A stretch of 64,000 nt of DNA from Nocardia altamirensis NBRC 108246 (GCF_001612685.1 NZ_BDAY01000036.1:1-64000); one strand, 5' to 3'; shown: positions 33,994 through 43,347, numbered from the stretch's first letter. Program-made: numbers and translations. Notes: generated by a model from the sequence alone, not told the origin.

Positions 33994-34010
33994 ACCGCCG
34001 CGAGGGCGGT
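33994..34010 (-). terminator. Hairpin after the EamA gene
   Basis: ACCGCC-CTCGC-GGCGGT on the minus strand, followed by GTTAAC. It lies 47 nt beyond the stop of the EamA-type gene and 38 nt before the tmRNA, so it can separate the two transcripts. Confidence 0.5.
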
Positions 34011-34056
34011 TCTTCCCATTATTCGGCGGTGTCGCCGCGTGTGCGGGCAGGCGCAG

Positions 34057-34920
34057 TCAGGCTGCGGCGATCAGGCCGACGGCGAGCAGGGCGAGCACCA
34101 TGCCGACTTGTTGTTGCCGGCCGACGCGCTCGCCGAGCAGCACCATCGCCAGCAGGACGGTGGCCGCCGGATACAGCGAGCCGATGACGCTGACCAGCGA
34201 CAGCATCGATCCGTGGAACGCGTACAGCAGCGCCGCGTTGCCGATCACGTCGAGCACGCTGATGTAGAACGCCAACCGCAACGGTTCGCCGCGCAGCCGC
34301 TTGAACTGTCCTCTGGACAGGGCGGTGATCCACACGACCCCGGTGGCGGCGGCGCGCTGCGCAAGCAACGGCCACAGTCCGGCCGAGGCGGCGGTCGCGT
34401 GCAGGAACACGAACATGAGTCCGAACGCGACGCCGGATCCGATGGTGAGCAGCGCCACCTTCTTGGTGAACCGCAGTTCGCGCCCACCGGTGATCTCCTC
34501 GGTGACGTCGTCGGGTGATTCGCGACTGACCAGCAGCACCGCGATCAGCGCGAACACGATCCCGGCGTACGCGAGCGGACCGGGCCGCTCCCCGATCACC
34601 AGGCCGAGCAGCACAGGTATTCCCGCGACCAACACCGCGGTCAGCGGCGACACCACCGCCATCGGCCCGCTGGCGAGCGCGGCATAGAACCACCACACAG
34701 CGACACCGCTGGCGACGCCTGCCGCCAACCCCCACCCGATCGACGCCGCGTCCGGCGTCCCTTCGATGAACGGCAGGAGCAGCAGCACCAACACGACCGA
34801 AAACGGGTAGGAGTAGATGACGACCCGCAGCGCGGTCACCCGCCGCGACGCCACTCCGCCGTAGAAGTCGCTCACGCCGTAGCCGATGGCGGCCACGATC
34901 GCGAGCAGGACGGCGGTCAC
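34057..34920 (-). CDS. EamA family (DMT superfamily) transporter
   Basis: 287 residues with about ten hydrophobic helices in two repeats, as in the drug/metabolite transporter superfamily. The first repeat begins MTAVLLAIVAAIGYGVSDFYGGVAS, with GLAAGVASGVAVWWFYAALASGPMAVVSPLTAVLVAGIPVLLG closing it; the second ends GSLYPAATVLLAMVLLGERVGRQQQVGMVLALLAVGLIAA. An EamA-type glutamate-arginine in LGERV is present. It should export or import a small metabolite. It starts inside the smpB stop (4-base overlap), which suggests cotranscription with smpB. Confidence 0.87.
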   Translation of the reverse strand: MTAVLLAIVAAIGYGVSDFYGGVASRRVTALRVVIYSYPFSVVLVLLLLPFIEGTPDAASIGWGLAAGVASGVAVWWFYAALASGPMAVVSPLTAVLVAGIPVLLGLVIGERPGPLAYAGIVFALIAVLLVSRESPDDVTEEITGGRELRFTKKVALLTIGSGVAFGLMFVFLHATAASAGLWPLLAQRAAATGVVWITALSRGQFKRLRGEPLRLAFYISVLDVIGNAALLYAFHGSMLSLVSVIGSLYPAATVLLAMVLLGERVGRQQQVGMVLALLAVGLIAAA

Positions 34921-35390
34921 CGCATGCCTTTGATCCGCCGCCCTAGCTCGCGGGTGACCTCGCGCTCAGCGGTGCGCTTGGCCAGGTCCTGGCGCTTGTC
35001 GTAGTCCTGCTTGCCTTTGGCGAGCGCGAGCTCGACCTTGACTTTGCCGTCGGAGAAGTACATCGACAGTGGCACCAGCGTCTGATTGCCTTCGCGTGAC
35101 TTGCCGACCAGCCGGTCGATCTCGCGCTTGTGCAGCAACAACTTCCGGATGCGGCGCGGCGAATGGTTGGTCCAGGTGCCGTGGCTGAACTCGGGGATGT
35201 GCAGCCCACGCAACCACACCTCGCCGTTGTCGACCGTCGCGAAGGCGTCCACCAGTGAGGCCTTGCCTTCCCGCAGACTCTTGACCTCGGTACCGACCAG
35301 CACGACCCCGGCCTCGTAGGTGTCCAGGATCGTGTAGTTGTGCCGCGCCCGGCGGTTGGTCGCGATGACCTTGCGCCCCTTCTCCTTCAT
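34917..35390 (-). CDS. smpB: SsrA-binding protein SmpB
   Basis: 157 residues from ATG at 35390 (MKEKGRKVIATNRRARHNYT); the open frame back to 35417 adds nine residues outside the family. SmpB binds tmRNA and delivers it to stalled ribosomes. It shows NRRARHNY, GTEVKSLREGKASLVDAFA, GLHIPEFSHG, RRIRKLLLHKREIDRL and a basic C-terminal tail (KRQDLAKRTAEREVTRELGRRIKGMR) that inserts in the mRNA channel. AAGG is 9 nt upstream. Its partner RNA is encoded just downstream, past the EamA gene. In M. tuberculosis smpB directly follows ftsX; here ftsX lies 15 kb away on the opposite strand. Confidence 0.97.
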   Translation of the reverse strand: MKEKGRKVIATNRRARHNYTILDTYEAGVVLVGTEVKSLREGKASLVDAFATVDNGEVWLRGLHIPEFSHGTWTNHSPRRIRKLLLHKREIDRLVGKSREGNQTLVPLSMYFSDGKVKVELALAKGKQDYDKRQDLAKRTAEREVTRELGRRIKGMR

Positions 35391-35505
35391 AACGATCAAC
35401 CTTAAGTGACGCGGCAACCGGATTATTCCCTGGTAGGGCCCAGCGAGGATGGCGACAGCGAAGCCGGAGGGGCGGGTGCACGCATTGCTCGTGGCGCGGG
35501 CCGCT

Positions 35506-35724
35506 CTAGTGCACGAAGAGCCAGAGGACCAGCAGCCCGATGAAGGCGAGGGTCAGCAGGATCGTGGACAGGCGGGGCAGGCGGGAACGGACGGGTGGGC
35601 GATGATGGAGCCAGACACCTTCGACGGCGGGGTCGACGCCGCGGAAGGAGCTGGGTTGCGCGTCCGGGGCTTCACCGCCTGGCGAGCTGGTGGAGACGTC
35701 ATCGGGGCCATCACCGGGAGCCAT
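35506..35724 (-). CDS. Small tail-anchored membrane protein
   Basis: 72 residues from ATG at 35724: a soluble acidic Pro/Ser-rich head (MAPGDGPDDVSTSSPGG...), then LHHRPPVRSRLPRLS, and one C-terminal membrane helix (TILLTLAFIGLLVLWLFV) ending at His. The gene ends 115 bases before smpB on the same strand. The reading frame fits codon bias (third positions mostly G or C), but no ribosome-binding site is clear. Function unknown. Confidence 0.5.
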   Translation of the reverse strand: MAPGDGPDDVSTSSPGGEAPDAQPSSFRGVDPAVEGVWLHHRPPVRSRLPRLSTILLTLAFIGLLVLWLFVH

Positions 35725-35792
35725 ACGCTGCACCGTAGTGGGCCGAGGTGGCTTGACGCCGCAATTCGCACGCGGCGCAACGCAGTTGGTAT

Positions 35793-36869
35793 TCAGACGA
35801 GACGTCGGGTAAATGCTTCGGTGGTGGCAGCGGTCGCGGCGTCGACGGTGTGCACGCGCAGATCGACGGTGGTCGCGGTCAGGTCGAGGACCATGAAACC
35901 GAGCTGGTGGTAGTTCTCGAACAGGGCGTTGTGTCTGCCGCGGGGAGTGATGGCCGGCTCGGCGCCAACGGTTTTGGCGGCGGCGCCGGACACGATCTGG
36001 CGGGTGCCTTTGGATTCGACGGTCGGCTCGAGCACCTGCAGCGAGTGGTCGTGTCCGGACAGCAGGAACTGGCACTTGCCGAGCACATGGTCTTCGAAGA
36101 ACCGCTTCACGTGGACGCCGTTGATCGGTTCGATGGGCAGGTTTTCGTAGCGTCCCGCGTCGCCGTGCGGGCCGTTGTTGAGGTAAGGGTGGTGCGTGCA
36201 GGCGATCTTCCAGGTGGCGGTGGATTCGGCGATGGCGCGGTCCAGCCAGGCGCGCTGCTCGTTCATGAACTGCCCGTCGACCGCCCAATAGGGCGAGAGG
36301 ATCGGCGGGATGTAGGCGGCGAGCGGGTTGAGGTCGAGGACGAAGAATTCGACGACGGGCCGCTGCTCGGGGACTCGAACGGAGTAGTAGCGGCTCGGCA
36401 TCCACCAGCGTGGTGAGTTCGCGTGGTACTCGACCTCGTGGTTGCCGCGCAGCAGCCAGCCGCCGTCACCGCCGAGCACAGAGCTGGTGTCGTGGTTGCC
36501 GAGCACCATCAGCCACGGGAAATCCAGTCCGGCATTGGGGTTTTCGAACTTGTCGGCGAATTGTGGATCGGTGCCGCTGTTCGGTCCGCTCTCGTAGATG
36601 TTGTCGCCGAGGCCGACGGCCAGCGACACCGGTTCCCGGCGGTGGAGGGTACGTATCGCTTCGGCCACCGCCCATTGCGCGCGTAAACCGGTGCCTGCGT
36701 CACCGGTCACCAGTACCCGCAGCGTGCGGTCGGTAGGAAAGCCGAACTTGGTGACGCCCGGCGCGACCGGCACTGCCTCCGCGGGCGACAGGCCGACCAG
36801 CGACGCACCTGCCGCGACGCCCGCCGCACCGGCCAGGAATCCCCTGCGGCCAAAGCTGTTGTCACGCAT
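35793..36869 (-). CDS. Tat-exported metallophosphoesterase, purple-acid-phosphatase-like
   Basis: 358 residues from ATG at 36869, with GGAGG 6 nt upstream. A twin-arginine signal SFGRRGFLAGAAGVAAGASL is present. The metal-binding motifs are complete and in order: GDAG, GLGDNIYE, GNHD, CTHHPY and SGHDHS (two-metal site). Length and order resemble mammalian-type tartrate-resistant acid phosphatase (ACP5) more than plant forms. It should hydrolyse phosphate monoesters outside the cell. The gene is followed by the alkaline phosphatase gene on its upstream side, both on the minus strand, pointing to a phosphate-scavenging pair. Confidence 0.88.
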   Translation of the reverse strand: MRDNSFGRRGFLAGAAGVAAGASLVGLSPAEAVPVAPGVTKFGFPTDRTLRVLVTGDAGTGLRAQWAVAEAIRTLHRREPVSLAVGLGDNIYESGPNSGTDPQFADKFENPNAGLDFPWLMVLGNHDTSSVLGGDGGWLLRGNHEVEYHANSPRWWMPSRYYSVRVPEQRPVVEFFVLDLNPLAAYIPPILSPYWAVDGQFMNEQRAWLDRAIAESTATWKIACTHHPYLNNGPHGDAGRYENLPIEPINGVHVKRFFEDHVLGKCQFLLSGHDHSLQVLEPTVESKGTRQIVSGAAAKTVGAEPAITPRGRHNALFENYHQLGFMVLDLTATTVDLRVHTVDAATAATTEAFTRRLV

Positions 36870-36967
36870 ACGATCCTCCATACGCCGCTGCCCCGCCCGA
36901 CGACCATCTTCGCCTATCGGGCGGGCAATGGTCATGTCGGGGCGGGGCAGCGGCGTTGGCGGATGTC

Positions 36968-38458
36968 TTACTTCGCGGCCTGGACCGGCTTCTTGGTCCG
37001 GTCGAGTCCGAGTGCGTCGGAGATGGTGAAGAACATGTCCGTCTGGTCGGTCAGGCCGACCACGTTCGCGGCGCGCGGGCCGTAGGCGGCGACGCGCAGC
37101 TGGGTGCCGGTGTGCTCCTGCGAACCACCCGCGTCGGCGGTGCCGTAGGAGATGCCGATCTCGGCGCCGTCCTTGGTGACGACCTTGCTGGTCAGCGCGG
37201 GCGACTTGGTCTCCAGCGGGACGATCTGGCTGCTGTGCGCGTGGTCGGCGGTGACGATGACCAGCGTGTTGCCGTCGTTCTTGGCGAATTCGAGGGCGGC
37301 CTGCACGGCCTCGTCGAGGTCGACGGTCTCACCGACCTGGCCGCACGGGTTGGCGGCGTGGTCCTGCTTGTCGATCGAGGCGCCCTCGACCTGGAGGAAG
37401 AAGCCGTCCTTGCGTTCCTTGAGGAGGTCGATCGCCTTGCGGGTCATGGTCGCCAGGTCGGGCAGGGTGGCGGCGCGGTCCGGGTTGGGCTTGCAGGTCT
37501 GCGCGGGCGCGTTCAGGCCGTTCGGCACGGCGGTCTCGCCTGCCCAGCGGATCGGCATGTTGCCGGGCGAGAACAGGCCGAGCACCGGCGCGTCCTGGTC
37601 GGCCTTGGCGACGGCGTCCAGGCCTGCCTTGTCCGAGACCAGGTTGTAGCCGCGGGCCTTGGCCTGCTCGCTCAGCGTCTGGCCCTGCCACTTGCCCGCA
37701 GTCGCCTTCTGCTCGAAGCTCTTCGAACCGCCACCGAGGGTGACGTCGGCGCGGGTGTTGAGCAGCTGCTCGCTGATGGAGCCGAGTCCGCCGTTCTCCA
37801 GCGCGTTGGTCGGGCACTTGGCCAGGGTCTCTTCCGGGCCGTAGCACTTGCGCTCGGTGACGTGCGCGGCCTGCACAGCCGGGGTGGCGTCCTGGATTTC
37901 GGCGGTGGACACGTTGCCGGTGGCCTTGCCGTTGGCCTTGGCGATCTCCGTCAGGTTGGCCTGCGGCGCGCCCTTGAGGTCGACGCTGATGGCGCCGTTG
38001 TAGGTCTTGGTGCCGGTCGCCCATGCGCTGGCGCTGGCCGCGGACTCGGTGACGTAGTCCGGCTTTCCGGTCTTCTTGTCCAGCGAGTAGTGCGTGTAGG
38101 AGCCGGTGAGCGGCAGGGCGTCGATGCCCTTGAAGTAGCCGCCAGCGCCCTCGGCGACGTTGCGCGCCACCGTGATCTCGGAGTCGCCCATGCCGTCACC
38201 GATCAGCAGGATGACGTTCTTGGCCTGGTTGCCGTTGAGCGAGGCGCGCAGCGCTTCGGTCCGGTCGCCGGTGGTCCGGCGGGCGCCGCCGTTATCGCTC
38301 AGCGTGCCTTGGGCCTTGGGGCTGATGAGGTCGCCGTTGCTCTGCTTCGGTGAGTCGGCGGAGCCGCAGGCGGCCAGGGTACCGACGAGAACAGCGGCGC
38401 CCACGATGGCGCCCGCGCGGAACCGGCGGGGCATGGAACGCGGCGAGACAGGGGGCAT
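36968..38458 (-). CDS. Alkaline phosphatase lipoprotein (PhoA family)
   Basis: 496 residues from ATG at 38458, chosen because GGAG lies 9 nt upstream; a start at 38473 is possible. The signal PRRFRAGAIVGAAVLVG ends in lipobox LAAC, so the enzyme is anchored outside. Catalytic features: LLIGDGMGDSEI with the metal aspartate, the nucleophile serine in ESAASASAWATG, and metal motifs VEGASIDKQDHAAN and TADHAHSS. It releases phosphate from organic monoesters and should be induced by phosphate starvation, although I see no clear PHO box. It lies about 100 bases upstream of the acid phosphatase gene. Confidence 0.92.
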   Translation of the reverse strand: MPPVSPRSMPRRFRAGAIVGAAVLVGTLAACGSADSPKQSNGDLISPKAQGTLSDNGGARRTTGDRTEALRASLNGNQAKNVILLIGDGMGDSEITVARNVAEGAGGYFKGIDALPLTGSYTHYSLDKKTGKPDYVTESAASASAWATGTKTYNGAISVDLKGAPQANLTEIAKANGKATGNVSTAEIQDATPAVQAAHVTERKCYGPEETLAKCPTNALENGGLGSISEQLLNTRADVTLGGGSKSFEQKATAGKWQGQTLSEQAKARGYNLVSDKAGLDAVAKADQDAPVLGLFSPGNMPIRWAGETAVPNGLNAPAQTCKPNPDRAATLPDLATMTRKAIDLLKERKDGFFLQVEGASIDKQDHAANPCGQVGETVDLDEAVQAALEFAKNDGNTLVIVTADHAHSSQIVPLETKSPALTSKVVTKDGAEIGISYGTADAGGSQEHTGTQLRVAAYGPRAANVVGLTDQTDMFFTISDALGLDRTKKPVQAAK

Positions 38459-38690
38459 GAGCGAAAACTCCATTGTTCGTTGCGATGTCGGATGATCGGA
38501 GCTTTACGAGGCCGTCTGAACAAAAGGAGCACAGCGGGCAACCGGATGGTTACCGCAGACTGTCCCATTAGCTTATTCGCATGGGTAACGTTCACGTTCG
38601 GCGAGCGAACGCCGGTACCGCACAATGACTTTCGGGTCACCTACCAGAGGTAGCGGAGTCATCAACGTACAGACCGAATGGTGCATAATG

Positions 38691-40574
38691 TCACTTTTCG
38701 GCGAGGACCTCCAGCACGCCCGCACCGTACTTGGCCAGCTTGTTCTCACCGACACCGCCCACCGTGCCTAACTCGGTCAGACTTGTCGGCTTACGGGCAG
38801 CGATCTCCCGCAGCGTGGCGTCGTGGAAGACCACATAGGCTGGCACGCCCTGTTCCTTCGCGGTGGCCGCCCGCCATCCCCGCAGTCGCTCGAACACCGG
38901 GACGTCCGTCGGAGCCATGTCCGCGGGCGCTGACTTGCCCGCCTTGGCGACACGCGCAGGCTTGGTCGCGCGTTCCGGCTCGCGACGCAGCCGCACCTGG
39001 CGACCGTCGAAGAGCACTTCGTTGCTCGCGTCGGTGAGGGTGAGCACCCCGTAGTCGCCGTGCACCGCGAGCAGTCCGAGGGCGAGCAATTGCCGTGCCA
39101 CGCCGCGCCATTCGATATCGCGCAGATCGGTGCCGATCCCGAAGACCTTCAGCTCGTGGTGATCGTGCTGCAGTACCTTGGGATTCTGCTTGCCGAGCAG
39201 GATGTCGACGATGTGGCCCGCGCCGAAACTTTGGCCGCGTTCCCGCTTCAGCCGCAGCACCGCAGACAACAGCTTCTGCGCGGCGACGGTGCCGTCCCAC
39301 GACTCGGGCGGGGTGAGGCAGGTGTCGCAGTTGCCGCACGCCTCGCTGGACTGACCGAAGTAGTTGAGCAACTGCACGCGCCGACAGGTCACCGTCTCGC
39401 ACAGCGCCAACATCGCGTCCAGGTGCAGTTGCAGCTGACGGCGATGGGCGGCGTCGCCCTCGGACGAATCGATCATCTTGCGTTGCTGCACAACGTCGTT
39501 GAGGCCGTACACCATCCACGCGGTCGACGGCTGCCCGTCACGTCCGGCCCTGCCGGTCTCCTGGTAGTAGCCCTCCACCGATTTCGGCAGGTCGAGATGG
39601 GCGACGAAACGCACGTCCGGCTTGTCGATGCCCATGCCGAAGGCGATCGTCGCGACGACCACCAGACCGTCCTCACGCAGGAACCGGGTCTGGTTCTCCG
39701 CGCGGGTGCGGTTGTCCAGGCCCGCGTGATACGGCACGGCGGTGACACCGTTCTCGGTGAGGAACGCCGCAGTCTTCTCGACCGAGTTGCGGGACAAGCA
39801 GTAGACGATGCCCGCGTCCCCGGCGTGCTCGGTGCGGATGAACTCGAGCAGCTGACGATCCGGCTTGTTCTTCGGCTCGATCCGGTACTGGATATTGGGG
39901 CGATCGAAACTCGCGATGAAGCGCTTGGCGGTGCCGAGGTCGAGGCGTTGGACGATCTCGTCGCTGGTCTTCGCGGTCGCGGTCGCGGTCAGCGCGATAC
40001 GCGGCACCTCGGGCCAGCGCTCGTGCAGCACCGACAGCGCCAGGTAGTCGGGCCGGAAGTCGTGGCCCCACTGCGAAACACAGTGCGCCTCATCGATGGC
40101 GAACAGTCCCACCTTGCCGCGGTCGAACAGCTGGGCCGTCGACTCCATCCGCAGCCGCTCCGGCGCGAGGTACAGCAGGTCGAGCTCGCCCGCGACGAAT
40201 TGCGCCTCGACGGTGCGGCGTTCGTCCGGGAACTGGGTCGAGTTCAAGAATCCGGCGCGCACGCCGAGTGCGCTGAGCGCATCCACCTGGTTCTGCATCA
40301 AGGCGATCAGCGGCGAGATCACCACGCCGACGCCGGGCCGCACCAGTGCAGGCACCTGATAGCAGAGCGACTTACCGCCGCCGGTCGGCATCAGGACCAG
40401 CGCGTCACCGCCCGCGACCACGTGTTCCACGATCTCGCGCTGGTCACCGCGGAAGCGGTCGTAGCCGAAGACTCGGCGTAGAACCTCTTGCGCCGCAACT
40501 GATCCGGCGTCCACACCGGGATCGGTGTCGGTCGCCACGGCCGCGAATGCATCGGGGGGAGTCACCCGGCCCAT
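38691..40574 (-). CDS. recQ: ATP-dependent DNA helicase RecQ
   Basis: 627 residues from ATG at 40574 (MGRVTPPDAFAAVATD); the open frame to 40724 has no family match. The RecQ helicase core carries LMPTGGGKSLCYQVPAL (motif I), IDEAHCVSQWGHDFRPDY (DEAH), IVYCLSRNSVEKTA and YYQETGRAGRDGQPS (motif VI), followed by the zinc-binding cysteines CRRVQLLNYFGQSSEACGNCDTC, the winged-helix (RQC) region, and a C-terminal HRDC domain (PVFERLRGWRAATAKE ... GVGENKLAKYG). It unwinds 3'-5' DNA during recombination repair. It stands alone. Confidence 0.94.
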   Translation of the reverse strand: MGRVTPPDAFAAVATDTDPGVDAGSVAAQEVLRRVFGYDRFRGDQREIVEHVVAGGDALVLMPTGGGKSLCYQVPALVRPGVGVVISPLIALMQNQVDALSALGVRAGFLNSTQFPDERRTVEAQFVAGELDLLYLAPERLRMESTAQLFDRGKVGLFAIDEAHCVSQWGHDFRPDYLALSVLHERWPEVPRIALTATATAKTSDEIVQRLDLGTAKRFIASFDRPNIQYRIEPKNKPDRQLLEFIRTEHAGDAGIVYCLSRNSVEKTAAFLTENGVTAVPYHAGLDNRTRAENQTRFLREDGLVVVATIAFGMGIDKPDVRFVAHLDLPKSVEGYYQETGRAGRDGQPSTAWMVYGLNDVVQQRKMIDSSEGDAAHRRQLQLHLDAMLALCETVTCRRVQLLNYFGQSSEACGNCDTCLTPPESWDGTVAAQKLLSAVLRLKRERGQSFGAGHIVDILLGKQNPKVLQHDHHELKVFGIGTDLRDIEWRGVARQLLALGLLAVHGDYGVLTLTDASNEVLFDGRQVRLRREPERATKPARVAKAGKSAPADMAPTDVPVFERLRGWRAATAKEQGVPAYVVFHDATLREIAARKPTSLTELGTVGGVGENKLAKYGAGVLEVLAEK

Positions 40575-40759
40575 CCTACGAGCGTGCGCGAGCGGCGCTA
40601 CCGAGACGTCGGTATTGATCCAGGTCGGGTTGTGAGTTCTCCACATGGGGACAAACCATTCGACTTTCGCCGCGCCCGACGCGCTGAGCTGGGACTTCGC
40701 CGCACTGACCGAGATTCGCCGCACAGCCGCGCTGGTGCGGCTTTGTTAGGTTGACGGGC

Positions 40760-41728
40760 ATGAGAAGAGGGATGGGGAGCAATCGAATTCGAGCTGCGGC
40801 GCTGACAGTGGCCGTGTTCGCGGGGATCGTCGCCACCGCGCCGATGGCTAGTGCCGAGCCGTTCCCGGACATGTGCGCAGCCGGTTGGGAGGCAACGACG
40901 CTGGTCGAGGGCGTCGGCAATCTGGAGAACCTCGACTCCGACGGTGCGGGTGGGTTCTATGTCACCGGCATCGTCGACGGGTTCCTCGCACATGTCGACA
41001 GCACCGGCCGATTCGAAAAACTGGTGACAGGTCTCGACAATCCGGCAGGCGTGCGGGTTGCCGGGCCGTACGTCTACTTTCTCACCGGGGACGGGCTGAC
41101 GGCAGGTCCCGGCACACTGCAGCGGTACGAGATCGCGACCGGCGCGGTGACGGTCCAGCTCACCGGGCTGAATGGGCCGAACGGCCTGCTGTTGCTTCCG
41201 GACGGCGATCTACTGTTCACGACGATCGGCGTCAACGGACCATTGACCGGCATCGGACGCTACCGACCGTCCACGGGCGAGTACACCAAGACCTGGTCCA
41301 ATCTGCCGCTGAGCAACGGCATTGCCCTTGCCGCCGATGGAAAGTCGATCTATGCCGACAATTTGACGGCACGGATCTTCCGCATCCCCCTCGACTCGCC
41401 AACCACCCAGACCGTCGTCTCCGGCGTTCCGCAGGTGTTCGGACTCCTCGACGATATGGAAGCCACCCGCGCCGGAGCACTATTCGTCGCCGACCATGTC
41501 GTCGGCGCCATCTACCAGATCGACACCGGCACCGGCTCGGGCTGCGCGATCATCACCGGCTTGATCAAGGCGGGTCCGATGCGCAACCCACCCGACGGCG
41601 CCACCTCGGTCCGCATCGCCCCCGACGGCAACGGCTGGGCGCTGTACGTCACCAGCATGGACGGAACGCTGCGTCGACTGCGTCCGCCGGCCGGCGTCGA
41701 CCTCACCCCGGCAACGCCACCACGGTAG
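40760..41728 (+). CDS. Secreted SMP-30/gluconolactonase-like beta-propeller protein
   Basis: 322 residues from ATG at 40760 (MRRGMGSNRIRAAALTVAV), with signal peptide cleaved after ASA (MASA-E). The propeller blades show repeated DG/NG turns: LENLDSDGAGGFYVTGIVDG, LNGPNGLLLLPDGDLLFTT, LSNGIALAADGKSIYADN, and DDMEATRAGALFVADHV. These are the metal-site residues of SMP-30 lactonases (Glu, Asn, Asp) in approximate positions. It may hydrolyse a lactone or simply be a structural propeller. Two cysteines (MCAAGW, SGCAI) could form a disulfide. Upstream is an AT-rich promoter region divergent from recQ. Confidence 0.78.
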   Translation: MRRGMGSNRIRAAALTVAVFAGIVATAPMASAEPFPDMCAAGWEATTLVEGVGNLENLDSDGAGGFYVTGIVDGFLAHVDSTGRFEKLVTGLDNPAGVRVAGPYVYFLTGDGLTAGPGTLQRYEIATGAVTVQLTGLNGPNGLLLLPDGDLLFTTIGVNGPLTGIGRYRPSTGEYTKTWSNLPLSNGIALAADGKSIYADNLTARIFRIPLDSPTTQTVVSGVPQVFGLLDDMEATRAGALFVADHVVGAIYQIDTGTGSGCAIITGLIKAGPMRNPPDGATSVRIAPDGNGWALYVTSMDGTLRRLRPPAGVDLTPATPPR

Positions 41729-41814
41729 TCAGGGCGGTGTGCGATGTGATGGCGACGGAGAGATCTGCTACGCGACCACGCTGCGCCCAAATTCGGTGCA
41801 CCACACGGCGAATG

Positions 41815-42243
41815 GTCCGTTTGCCCGATCTGCGTGATCGCGCCGCTGCGCCACTCGCGCGCCTCGATCGACATGCTTCGACACAAGTGGTCAGACACGC
41901 GCTACGACGGCGACGGCAATGACCTGCCACCCGGCAAGTCACCCGTCTGCCCGATCCGCGCGAGATCGCGCTGCGCCACTCGCGCGCGCCTCGATCGACA
42001 TGCTTCGGCACAGTGGTCAGACACGCGGTAACACGGCGACGGCAATGACCGGCCACCCGGCAAATGAACCGTCTGCGCGAGATCGCGCTGCGCCACCCGC
42101 GCCTCGATCGGCGTGCCTCGGCACAGTGGCCAAGTACGCGCTACGACGGCTACGGCAATGACCTGCCACCCGTCTCCCGTTTCGCCTATTTCGGTGCACC
42201 GCAGGACAGATGACCTCGCCTACCGGATCCGCGCGAGATCGCG
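41815..42243. repeat. Degenerate tandem repeats of 113-127 bp
   Basis: Three copies and a partial fourth, each with gatcgcgctgcgccac, cctcgatcg, cttcggcacagtgg, acggcgacggcaatgac and ctgccacccg. The anchor cctcgatcg starts at 41862, 41989 and 42102. The partial copy at 42226-42243 repeats gatccgcgcgagatcgcg from 41953-41970. Short arginine-rich frames exist on both strands but none looks like a protein. The region fills the 690 bases between the SMP-30-like and GNAT genes. Confidence 0.6.
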
Positions 42244-42416
42244 GCCTCGGTGCCCGGCACGTTCTTCACGTGCCGAGTCGACGATCCGGGCGGCGGAACG
42301 GGTTCGGTGCGTGCGTCGGTAATGTCGATTGCGACCTGGCTTGAACGAGGGTCGGCTTCAGTTTCCGTACCGCGGCGGGTTGTGCAGCGGGCGGGCCCGC
42401 TGGGAGAGGAACAACC

Positions 42417-42935
42417 ATGCCGGAATCGGCTCCGATGATCGTGGCTAGTCCTGACGATGCCGAGGACATCGCGCACCTGCGTAATCGGCTGGCTCAGTGG
42501 ATGGTCGACAACGGCATCGGACAGTGGGTGCCCGGCGAGTATCCCAGCGCAGTGGTTGCCGAGGAGGCGGCGCGCGGCGAATGGTTCGTCTGGCGTGACG
42601 ACTCGGGTGCGTTGCTCGCGGCGGTCCGCGTCATCTGGCGAGATCCGGAGTTCTGGGGCGCGGACGACGACACCGAAGCCGGCTACATCCACGGCCTGAT
42701 GGTCGCGCCGGAGCAGCGCGGACGCGACCTCGGCGGACGCATCATCCAGTTCTGCGCCGACTACACCCTGGCCAACGGCATCACCGTGCAACGCCTCGAC
42801 ACCGCCGCCGACAACCAGGTGCTCCGAAAGTATTACGCGGCACAGGGTTTCACCGAACTCCGGGAAACACCACTGCCGCCCCAGTTCCACGGCACCACCC
42901 ACGTCGTCCTGATGGAGAAGTCCCTGACGGACTAA
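42417..42935 (+). CDS. GNAT family N-acetyltransferase
   Basis: 172 residues, ATG at 42417 with GGGAGAGGA upstream. The GNAT fold is seen: an N-terminal helix region HLRNRLAQWMVDNGIGQWVPG, then beta strands ending in GYIHGLMVAPEQRGRDLGGRIIQFC (acetyl-CoA loop Q-R-G-R-D-L-G-G), and a C-terminal LRKYYAAQGFTELRE. The acceptor amine is unknown. It is flanked by two families of noncoding repeats. Confidence 0.88.
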   Translation: MPESAPMIVASPDDAEDIAHLRNRLAQWMVDNGIGQWVPGEYPSAVVAEEAARGEWFVWRDDSGALLAAVRVIWRDPEFWGADDDTEAGYIHGLMVAPEQRGRDLGGRIIQFCADYTLANGITVQRLDTAADNQVLRKYYAAQGFTELRETPLPPQFHGTTHVVLMEKSLTD

Positions 42936-42952
42936 CCCACCACACTCACAAC

Positions 42953-43265
42953 CATGTCCCAAGTCCACGATCGAACGGGACATCAGCGAGCAATTACTAG
43001 CGTGTCGCCACAGACATGCCCCGGACGCGCAAACGCCCAGCAGCGAACAGGACATGGCCCGGCCCTCTGGCCCATCACCGCAGCCACGTCCCAGACGCAC
43101 GGACTTCCAGCGGCGAAGGGACACCAGGCGACGATCTCTGTCACTCGCAGCCATGCCCCAATGGCGAGCACGCCCCGCACCGAACGGGACATCAGCGAGG
43201 GATCGGCGGCGTGTCGCCGCAGCCATGTCCCGGGTGCGCAGACTTCCAGTGGCGAGCGGGACATG
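42953..43265. repeat. Five-unit array of hairpin-forming repeats
   Basis: Units begin with CATGTCCC, CATGCCCC, CACGTCCC, CATGCCCC and CATGTCCC at 42953, 43015, 43085, 43152 and 43224 (spacing 62-72 bp), each about 30 bases later followed by GGGACATC or GGGACATG, so each can fold into a stem-loop. Between the arms lie conserved cgcagacttccagcggcga and, in alternate units, gcgtgtcgccgcagc. The array fills most of the space between the convergent GNAT and hisN genes. It is not a CRISPR: the arms and spacers vary alike. Confidence 0.6.
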
Positions 43266-43347
43266 ACCGAGAGGGCTTGATGCTTCGGCTGGTAGTGCTG
43301 CCGTCGACTGCCCGCTGAGCGGTGCCGATCAGGGCCGAGCTCGAGGA

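Noticed and set aside
36956..38353. A 465-codon plus-strand frame over the alkaline phosphatase gene
   Set aside because: It is an antisense frame with Val/Leu/Gly low-complexity content; the minus strand has the complete phosphatase motifs.
42953..43265. CRISPR array
   Set aside because: Units are imperfect along their whole length and the arms and intervals vary alike; a CRISPR has constant repeats with unrelated spacers, and no cas gene is present.
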